Source: Hyphomonas sp.
Lineage (GTDB): Bacteria > Pseudomonadota > Alphaproteobacteria > Caulobacterales > Hyphomonadaceae
Assembly: GCA_002700305.1 (NCBI GenBank)
Contig: PACZ01000024.1
Coordinates: 395,617 to 459,616 of the forward strand
Direction: 5' to 3'
DNA length: 64,000 nucleotides
A program made the position numbers and the translations under genes. Of this stretch, positions 58,505 to 64,000 are shown piece by piece. Every line of letters starts with the position of its first letter. Within the stretch, counting starts at the first letter, position 1. The notes beneath the pieces were generated by a model that had not been told where the DNA came from, did not search any database, and saw nothing but the letters and a program-made list of their open reading frames with translations.

Positions 58505-59518
58505 TCATAGCCGGTAGCTGATGCGTTCGCCTGCGCGGCAGAACGTGTCGAGCTCCTGCAGGCAGAGCAATTCCATATCGTGCACGAGATCGAGCAGATT
58601 GGTTTCGTCCGCATGGCTCGAAATCCGTTCGATGTCGCGGACATATTGCTCGAAACGGGTCTGGGACTGTTCCTCGATCGAGGCATTGTCGAGAATGGAA
58701 ACCGTCGCGCCTGCAATGAACAGGGTGACCGCCAGAAAATCGAGCCAGCCGGATGTCGCCGACCCGTCCAGTCCGGTGAACAATTTGGTCGACAGCGCAA
58801 AGAACGCGAAAGCTGCGGCGCTGAGATAGATCATGTCCTGCGAGGAGTAGAAGACCCGCCGCCGGTTGGCGAAATGGGTCAGCTCGCTCTGCGCGAACCG
58901 CTTCTGGTACTGGATACGCAACTCGCCATACGCTTCCTTGGTGATCTGGGCCAGGTCCGCATTTGCGGGCCTTTTCGGCGTTCGGGGCACGAACACGGCG
59001 GCCGAGGGCTGGAAGGCACGAAACACGGAATCTCCGCCGTTCAGCTCGTTTTCGATCCTGGCAACCTGCCGGGTTGCAAACTGATCGGACAGGGTCTCGA
59101 GCTCTTCGGCATCCTTTGCGATATGGCCGAGATGGTAGGCCTGGAACTTGGCACTTCGCAGCCGCTCGACGGCATAACGGTTGAGCAGCCACTTCTCCTT
59201 CTGGTGCGTCGTGATCAGGTAGATCTGCAGCACGATGCCGAGCCCGGCCAGAAGGGCGGCAATTGCGCTGGTCAGCGGCTGCGCCGGGTACGGAGGAATG
59301 ATGATGGCTTCGGCAACGGTATAGATCGAGCTGAAGGCGATCAGGATGATCGCCAGCCGCCCGAAGCGATGATAGCGGCGTTTGGCGCGGACGGCGGCCG
59401 CTTCATGCTTGTTGAAGGCTTCGTCTATGGCCGGGATCTGAAACAGTGTCCGGACCGGCGCGAACACTTCGGTCGTCGTATCGGTGGGAAACACATCGCG
59501 ATTGGCTATCTGCATCAT
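58505..59518 (-). CDS. SLATT/DUF4231-like membrane protein (candidate effector)
   Basis: 337 residues in two similar halves. Each has a pair of membrane helices (LAIILIAFSSIYTVAEAII + LTSAIAALLAGLGIVLQIYLI; MIYLSAAAFAFFALSTKLF + WLDFLAVTLFIAGATVSIL) followed by a long amphipathic helix (KWLLNRYAVERLRSAKFQAY; EEQSQTRFEQYVRDIERISS). This 2TM-plus-helix layout with a W...R..E.LR pattern is that of SLATT/DUF4231 proteins, predicted pore-forming effectors of nucleotide-signalling defence systems. It lies 65 bases downstream of the TIR-FGE gene in the same direction, probably in one operon. The family call is from pattern only. Confidence 0.65.
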   Translation of the reverse strand: MMQIANRDVFPTDTTTEVFAPVRTLFQIPAIDEAFNKHEAAAVRAKRRYHRFGRLAIILIAFSSIYTVAEAIIIPPYPAQPLTSAIAALLAGLGIVLQIYLITTHQKEKWLLNRYAVERLRSAKFQAYHLGHIAKDAEELETLSDQFATRQVARIENELNGGDSVFRAFQPSAAVFVPRTPKRPANADLAQITKEAYGELRIQYQKRFAQSELTHFANRRRVFYSSQDMIYLSAAAFAFFALSTKLFTGLDGSATSGWLDFLAVTLFIAGATVSILDNASIEEQSQTRFEQYVRDIERISSHADETNLLDLVHDMELLCLQELDTFCRAGERISYRL

Positions 59519-59583
59519 GAAACGGCTTGTCCTGGAATATCACGCGCAGGCCCGGTCGGGCGTCATCTGGGCTGGGGCGGTTG

Positions 59584-61110
59584 TCATTCTGCAGACAGGT
59601 CGCTTGTCACGACGCGGAAGCCGAAGACCTTGTCGCGGACGTTCCGGTCGATCCGTGCCCTGTTTGCGGCCCGGTGGTCGTCGGGGTCGCGTCCCCATGC
59701 GCCGCCCCGCAGCACACGCCGCGCACAATCGCCGGCAAGCTGGGCCGTGCCGTCCGTCGGGGCGCTCGTATAGTTGTTGATGTAGCAATCTTCTACCCAC
59801 TCACGCGCATTGCCGAGCATGCCTTTGAGGCCGAACGGGTTTTCCACCAGCGTATCGACCGGGACCGGAGCGCGGGAGGGGGCGATGGCGGCGTCGAAAT
59901 AGTCGCCCCACCAATAGGCCGTCGCGGTTCCGCCCCGGGCGGCGTATTCCCATTCCGCTTCGGTCGGCAGCCGGTAGGTCCGGCCTGTCTTGCTGCTGAG
60001 CCAGCGGGCATAGGCATTGGCATCGGTCCAGGACACGCCGATGACAGGCTGCAATCCTTTGCCATAGCCCCGGTCTGAGGGCTCGAAGCCATTGCATCCG
60101 CCGCCGGCGACACAGGCGTCCCACTCGTCGAACGTGATCTCGGTCTGTCCGATCGCGAAACTGGGCAGGGTCACCTCATGCAGCGGGTCTTCATTGCCGG
60201 TCCGTCCCGCTTCCGTCGCAGGCGAGCCCATCTGGAAGCTGCCGGCCGGAATGGGGATCATGGTGGGGCAGGTGTCGCAATCGCTGAACGCCGCCATGGG
60301 GTCTTCTTCGACAGGCGCTTCAACTGCGGGACGCTCGGGCTGAGGGCCGGACATGACCATCGCCGCGATGCCGCCGCCGAGCGCCAGCACGGCCAGGCCT
60401 ATGCCGGCCGGAATGAGACGGTTTGGCTTGGAAGCTGGCGGCGGGGCCGGTTCGAGCTTTGGCGCGGCGGGGCGGCCGGGTGGCGCGGGTGTTTGCGCGG
60501 CCGCTGCCGGAGCGGCGGCTTTTGCCAGTCCGGCCAGCCGGTTGCGGGCCAGATCGACGAAATGGCCATCGGGATACCGGCTGAGATAGGCTTCGTAATC
60601 GGCCCCATCATCGCTGTCCGCGATGGAGGTCCAGAACGTGTTTTCGATGGTTGCATCGCGCGGGGACGCGGACGGTTCGATGGCGGCCGGGGCGGCCTCT
60701 GCTTTCGACTCTGCGCGCTCAAGGGCCAGGCGGATGTCTGCCACGAAGCCTTTCCAGCGGCTGTCTTCGTGATCGCCGTCCCAGCCAATCAGGTCTGCGC
60801 TCTGGGTCAGTTCGAACATGATCGGGCGTTCGGCGTCCTGGATCATGGCGGGGATGACGGTGGAGGTACGTTCGCCCAGCGTGGCCTCCGCCCGGACCCA
60901 TTTTGACTTCACAGAGACTTCCGACCACAGCACGATGACCACGCGGGCATCCCGCAGCATGCCTTCCGTGACTTCGTCATAGGTCTGACCGGCGCGGAGG
61001 ATCTTGTCCCACCAGACCGTGAAGCCTTCCTGCTCCAGCGCCTTCGCGATCTGCTGTGCCTTGGGCCTGTCCGCCCGGCTGTACGATAGGAAAATATCCG
61101 CCACACTCAT
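59584..61110 (-). CDS. TIR domain - transmembrane - FGE-like protein
   Basis: 508 residues. Residues 1-130 form a TIR domain (ADIFLSYSRADRPKAQQIAKALEQEGFTVWWDK; catalytic-Glu region SKWVRAEATLG, Glu75), so NAD+-cleaving activity is possible. A short ENTFWTSIADSDDGADYEAYLSRYPDGHF...ARNRLAGLA repeat (157-197), often seen after caspase or TIR domains, is followed by a Pro/Ala linker, one membrane helix (RLIPAGIGLAVLALGGGIAAMVM, 231-253) and a formylglycine-generating-enzyme-like domain (IPAGSFQMGSPATE ... RLPTEAEWEYAARGG ... RVLRGGAWGRDPDDHRAANR). The cysteine pair of true FGE after RGG is absent, so this domain probably binds rather than oxidises. Bacterial TIR and FGE fusions are known in sensing and defence. 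Confidence 0.9.
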   Translation of the reverse strand: MSVADIFLSYSRADRPKAQQIAKALEQEGFTVWWDKILRAGQTYDEVTEGMLRDARVVIVLWSEVSVKSKWVRAEATLGERTSTVIPAMIQDAERPIMFELTQSADLIGWDGDHEDSRWKGFVADIRLALERAESKAEAAPAAIEPSASPRDATIENTFWTSIADSDDGADYEAYLSRYPDGHFVDLARNRLAGLAKAAAPAAAAQTPAPPGRPAAPKLEPAPPPASKPNRLIPAGIGLAVLALGGGIAAMVMSGPQPERPAVEAPVEEDPMAAFSDCDTCPTMIPIPAGSFQMGSPATEAGRTGNEDPLHEVTLPSFAIGQTEITFDEWDACVAGGGCNGFEPSDRGYGKGLQPVIGVSWTDANAYARWLSSKTGRTYRLPTEAEWEYAARGGTATAYWWGDYFDAAIAPSRAPVPVDTLVENPFGLKGMLGNAREWVEDCYINNYTSAPTDGTAQLAGDCARRVLRGGAWGRDPDDHRAANRARIDRNVRDKVFGFRVVTSDLSAE

Positions 61111-61296
61111 CCCCTCGGGTGCTCTCTGAGCGGCACCTCTCTTGTGGAATGATTAAGCCGCATTTTTGGTAACCAAGCAATGCACTTGTAAATACGGGGT
61201 TTTTCAATTGAAGGCAGAACAAGTTTTCTTGCGGCAGTGCTTGACGCGCAACATGACGACGACGGACGATGCGGCGGCAATGACAGGGAGCCTCTC

Positions 61297-62286
61297 ATGC
61301 GTGCAATGGTGTTCGAGAAAGCCGGAGCGCCGCTTGTGCTGAAAGAGCTGCCGGAGCCTGTGCCGGGAGAAGGGCAGATCCGGATCAGGGTGACGGCCTG
61401 CGCCGTGTGCCGGACGGATCTGCATGTGGCCGATGGCGACCTGGCGCAGCCAAAGCTGCCGCTGATTCCGGGCCATGAGATCATCGGCGTGGTCGATGCG
61501 CTGGGGCCGGGCGCGGCGGGATTTGCCGTGGGCGACCGGGTTGGCGTGCCATGGCTTGGTCACACTTGCGGGACTTGCGTGTATTGCCAGCGCGGGCAGG
61601 AGAATCTCTGCGAGGCGGCGGAATTCACCGGCTACACCCGCGATGGCGGTTTTGCCGATTATACGGTGGCCGATGCGCATTACTGTTTCCCGATCCCGGA
61701 CACCTATTCCGACGAGGCCGCCGCGCCGCTGATGTGCGCTGGGCTTATAGGTTACCGCTCCTACCGGATGGCGGGCGATGGCAAGCGGCTCGGCCTATAT
61801 GGCTTTGGCGCGGCGGCGCACATCATCGCGCAAGTGGCTGTGCATCAGGGGCGGGAGGTCTATGCCTTCACAAAGGCAGGCGATGAGAAGGGGCAGGACT
61901 TTGCCCGCTCGCTCGGCGCTGTCTGGGCAGGCAGCAGCGATGAGGCGCCACCGGAGGTGCTGAACTCGGCGATCATTTTCGCTCCGGTCGGGGCGCTGGT
62001 GCCAGCGGCGCTGAAAGCCGTGGACAAGGGCGGTGCGGTGATCTGTGCCGGCATCCATATGAGCGACATTCCCTCCTTTCCGTATGCGGACCTATGGGAG
62101 GAGCGGCGGATACAGTCTGTCGCGAACCTCACCCGGCAGGACGGGGTTGATTTCCTGAAGATCGCGCCGGAAGCGATGGTGAAGACCTCGACCCATGCCT
62201 ATCCGCTGGAGAAGGCGAACGAGGCGCTGGATGATCTGCGCGCCGGGCGCTTCGAAGGCGCGGCGGTGTTGCGGATGGATCTTTAA
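61297..62286 (+). CDS. Zinc-dependent alcohol dehydrogenase
   Basis: 329 residues from the ATG at 61297 (GGGAG at 61286-61290). MDR-family dehydrogenase with the catalytic zinc site (VCRTDLHVADG, PGHEIIGVVDALG), structural zinc cysteines (HTCGTCVYCQRGQENLC) and a cofactor domain (GLYGFGAAAHIIAQVAVHQG). The GFGAAA sequence and the short length match the group of zinc-binding alcohol dehydrogenases of the TIGR02822 type. Likely oxidises a primary alcohol with NAD+. Monocistronic; divergent from the TIR-FGE gene. Confidence 0.92.
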   Translation: MRAMVFEKAGAPLVLKELPEPVPGEGQIRIRVTACAVCRTDLHVADGDLAQPKLPLIPGHEIIGVVDALGPGAAGFAVGDRVGVPWLGHTCGTCVYCQRGQENLCEAAEFTGYTRDGGFADYTVADAHYCFPIPDTYSDEAAAPLMCAGLIGYRSYRMAGDGKRLGLYGFGAAAHIIAQVAVHQGREVYAFTKAGDEKGQDFARSLGAVWAGSSDEAPPEVLNSAIIFAPVGALVPAALKAVDKGGAVICAGIHMSDIPSFPYADLWEERRIQSVANLTRQDGVDFLKIAPEAMVKTSTHAYPLEKANEALDDLRAGRFEGAAVLRMDL

Positions 62287-62380
62287 TGGAGGGTGGGGTT
62301 AGGCAACGCCGATATCCACCGGATTGCTCCCGCATGACCGGCTGGTACTCCATGATGACCATGTGTGACTTAACATGATC

Positions 62381-62400
62381 ATACCGGACTATACCGGACT
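62381..62400. repeat. Tandem 10-base duplication
   Basis: ATACCGGACT occurs twice in a row in the gap between the dehydrogenase gene and the next gene. The rest of this 176-base gap shows nothing. Confidence 0.7.
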
Positions 62401-62462
62401 ACGGAGCAACGCTGTAGCAGAGGAGCTCAGGATGGACCTGGCTTGAGAGGTTGGAGACCAAC

Positions 62463-62915
62463 TCAGTTGCGGGTGTCAGCAACCGGCTCCTTCGATTGCA
62501 ACCATGCTTCAACGGTATCGTATCTCTCCAACCCCATCACTTCCGGGAAAATGGAAACGTGCCCGCAACGCGAAACTCTGGCGACGACCTGTTCTTCATT
62601 GACAGACCCATCATTGTACCGTTTCGCGCGAGTGATGCTTACTCTGGTTTCTCCGAAGATGCCGCGGCGATAGTCCTCATATTTGGGTAAGTAAGTTGGC
62701 CTCGCGGACCTGTGCTGCCTGGCTAGCTTTAAGAATTCCGGATTGTCGATACCTACCGAATGGACAGGGGCGTCCAGAGCGGCGGTGACCATCTCATCTG
62801 TGCTGAGGCATTTCATCCGGAGAAAGCAGAATGGACCAAAGTTCATGAGCAGGACGAGCGCGAGACCCGGAAGGATCGCAAGCCGAATGGTTTTCCAGCG
62901 GAGAAGGTCTTTCAC
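62463..62915 (-). CDS. Hypothetical membrane-anchored protein
   Basis: 150 residues from a GTG at 62915 with AAAGGG upstream. One N-terminal helix (IRLAILPGLALVLLMNFGPFCF) anchors a soluble domain of about 115 residues rich in charged groups, with four Cys in total (FCFLRMKC, SRCGHVS). Family not recognised. The base composition is somewhat lower in GC than its neighbours, which may mark recent acquisition. No operon partner. Confidence 0.6.
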   Translation of the reverse strand: MKDLLRWKTIRLAILPGLALVLLMNFGPFCFLRMKCLSTDEMVTAALDAPVHSVGIDNPEFLKLARQHRSARPTYLPKYEDYRRGIFGETRVSITRAKRYNDGSVNEEQVVARVSRCGHVSIFPEVMGLERYDTVEAWLQSKEPVADTRN

Positions 62916-63008
62916 GCGCCTGATCCCTTTGATTGTCTGGTCAATGATCCACTTCGCCTGAGCATTAGGTCAATTTGAGAGTAAATTACTTCAACTTAAA
63001 GAAGAAAA

Positions 63009-63036
63009 AGCCCGCCGGAGGGCATTCCGGCGGGCT
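63009..63036 (-). terminator. Terminator of the phoH gene
   Basis: AGCCCGCCGGA (63009-63019) and TCCGGCGGGCT (63026-63036), reading on the minus strand into CTTTTTCTTC. Confidence 0.88.
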
Positions 63037-63060
63037 GAACAGGGGTGAGGCGGGCTGGCC

Positions 63061-63879
63061 TTAGAGAACGCCCAGCATGTCGGCGACGAGCGGGTGGCGG
63101 ACGACGTCCTGGCCTTCGAGCGTGACGACCGCGGCGCCTTCCAGTTTCTCCAGCCGCTCGCCCGCTTTGGCGAGGCCGGAGAATTCCGGCAGCAGGTCCG
63201 ACTGGGCCGGGTCGCCAGTGATCACCATGGTCGAGTGCCAGCCAAGCCGCGTCAGCAGCATTTTCAGCTGCGTGTAGGTACAGTTCTGCGCCTCGTCGAT
63301 GACGATGAAGGCGTTGTTGAGCGTGCGTCCCCGCATAAAGCCGATGGGCGCGATCTCGATCACGCCTTCGGCCAGCATGTGTTTCAGCTGTCCGGGCGAG
63401 AGCCGGTCGGACAGGGCGTCGTAGAGCGGGCGCAGGTAAGGCGCGAGCTTGTCTTCCATGGCGCCGGGCAGGAAGCCGATCTGCTCGCCGGCCTCGACCG
63501 CCGGGCGCGACAGGATGATGCGCGAAACCTTGCCCTTTTGCAGCGCCTCGACCGCCTTGCAGATGGCGAGATAGGTCTTGCCCGTGCCCGCCGGGCCGAG
63601 CGCGGCGACGAGGGCATATTCGTCCATCGCTTCCATCAGGCGGGCCTGGTTTTCGGAGCGGGGTTTCACATTCTTCTGGTAGCGCTGGGCCCGGTCGCCC
63701 TCTGGCGCGGTGGCGGCGCGCTTGTATTGTTTCTGGTCAGCATCGTCGGGATGCCAGGACCGACCTCCATCAATGGCCTGCAGCCGCGGACCCCTCACAC
63801 GGCCGGTTTCTTCAAACCAGGCAGAGGTGTTCACTTCCGAAGCGGTTTTCATGCGCTTGGCTGCGTTGCGTTTTCCCAT
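63061..63879 (-). CDS. phoH: PhoH-family ATPase
   Basis: 272 residues from the ATG at 63879 (AAGGAG upstream); an in-frame extension to 63993 is not family sequence. After a basic N-terminal segment (GKRNAAKRMKTASEVNTSAWFEETG) comes the PhoH domain: Walker A ALGPAGTGKTYLAICKAVEAL, SRPAVEAGEQIGFLPGAMEDKLAPYLRPLYDAL, Walker B VIDEAQNCT and TGDPAQSDL. This is the shorter PhoH-like ATPase type without KH or PIN domains; an RNA-related ATPase/helicase role is suspected. A terminator-like hairpin lies 25 bases before the start codon. Confidence 0.93.
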   Translation of the reverse strand: MGKRNAAKRMKTASEVNTSAWFEETGRVRGPRLQAIDGGRSWHPDDADQKQYKRAATAPEGDRAQRYQKNVKPRSENQARLMEAMDEYALVAALGPAGTGKTYLAICKAVEALQKGKVSRIILSRPAVEAGEQIGFLPGAMEDKLAPYLRPLYDALSDRLSPGQLKHMLAEGVIEIAPIGFMRGRTLNNAFIVIDEAQNCTYTQLKMLLTRLGWHSTMVITGDPAQSDLLPEFSGLAKAGERLEKLEGAAVVTLEGQDVVRHPLVADMLGVL

Positions 63880-63902
63880 GGGAGGTCTCCTTGCTGCAGG
63901 GA

Positions 63903-63937
63903 CTAAAAAAGCCGCTGGCAGGAATGCACAGCGGCTG
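63903..63937 (-). terminator. Terminator or attenuator hairpin upstream of phoH
   Basis: GCCGCTG (63911-63917) and CAGCGGC (63929-63935) with an 11-base loop, reading on the minus strand into six T. Only about 15 bases separate the T-run from the phoH ribosome-binding site. Confidence 0.7.
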
Positions 63938-64000
63938 GCTGGAAACTTGGGGGGAAGGGGAGGCAACACGCCCGATGGGCGGCAGGACCTCAACCCGGTA

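Noticed and set aside
59584..61110. The FGE-like domain as the maturase of the sulfatase at the left end
   Set aside because: It lacks the active-site cysteine pair, is fused to TIR and lies 58 kb away.
62381..62400. Tandem ATACCGGACT as an attachment site or iteron
   Set aside because: Only two copies, with no integrase, replication protein or tRNA nearby; a chance slippage duplication is enough to explain it.

Overview
The window looks like chromosomal DNA of a marine, GC-rich alphaproteobacterium, most likely a member of the Hyphomonadaceae or a close relative. This is an inference from gene style: three TonB-dependent receptors, many exported (Tat or lipoprotein) catabolic enzymes, an ECF sigma/ChrR pair, a pseudo-receiver ANTAR regulator and a non-mycobacterial DprE1/DprE2 cluster. 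I see no rRNA, tRNA, insertion sequence, prophage or CRISPR array. Genes are dense, start codons are mostly ATG with some GTG, and 4-base ATGA/GTGA overlaps are common inside operons.

Layout. 1-5.2 kb: the N-terminal part of an exported sulfatase that runs off the left edge; a flavin amine-oxidase-like gene translationally coupled to a DUF1365 gene; and, divergent from them, an ECF sigma factor with a ChrR-like anti-sigma factor (a singlet-oxygen-type regulon). 5.2-20.5 kb: an accessory catabolic region with an M19 dipeptidase, two isochorismatase-like hydrolases, a TetR regulator, two TonB receptors, a DUF2817 (M14-like) peptidase, a Tat-exported aminotransferase, an ANTAR regulator, a D-amino-acid-oxidase-like lipoprotein whose domain order is circularly permuted, and a YHS protein. 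20.5-23.3 kb: a DUF1348 protein and ahpF/ahpC. 23.8-26.3 kb: a compact exported amine oxidase - cytochrome c - RidA operon. 26.4-28.2 kb: an acyl-CoA synthetase. 28.2-35.6 kb: a PhnCDE-type ABC importer, an RpiR/SIS regulator, a HAD phosphatase and a TonB receptor, tied together by three copies of one operator-like sequence. 36.2-41.2 kb: TetR, the proline transporter putP, proC, proB and a MarR regulator.

41.5-46.8 kb: a tightly coupled five-gene operon (HAD-UbiA fusion, GtrA, DprE1, DprE2, a polytopic membrane protein) that should make a polyprenyl-phosphate-arabinose donor and probably transfer it. It is followed by an acyltransferase-3 gene. 48.2-56.8 kb: a proline-rich lipoprotein esterase, an OmpR/histidine-kinase pair and a complete heavy-metal-type RND efflux operon (adaptor, pump, DUF3240, TolC-like channel). 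56.8-64 kb: a hypothetical protein, an outer-membrane beta-barrel protein, a TIR-TM-FGE gene next to a SLATT/DUF4231-like four-helix membrane gene (defence-like), an alcohol dehydrogenase, a small membrane-anchored hypothetical protein and a PhoH ATPase gene preceded by an attenuator-like hairpin.

How the parts may work together (inference): much of the first half reads as periplasmic handling of peptides and amino acids, including D-residues. TonB receptors import, exported peptidases hydrolyse, exported flavin oxidases and an aminotransferase deaminate, a lipoprotein RidA clears imines, a cytochrome c takes electrons, and AhpCF deals with peroxide. The most unusual items are the permuted amino-acid oxidase (17.4-18.6 kb), the RpiR-linked organophosphate-type uptake regulon with matching operators (28-36 kb), the amine oxidase/cytochrome/RidA module, the arabinosyl-lipid operon and the TIR-FGE/SLATT pair.
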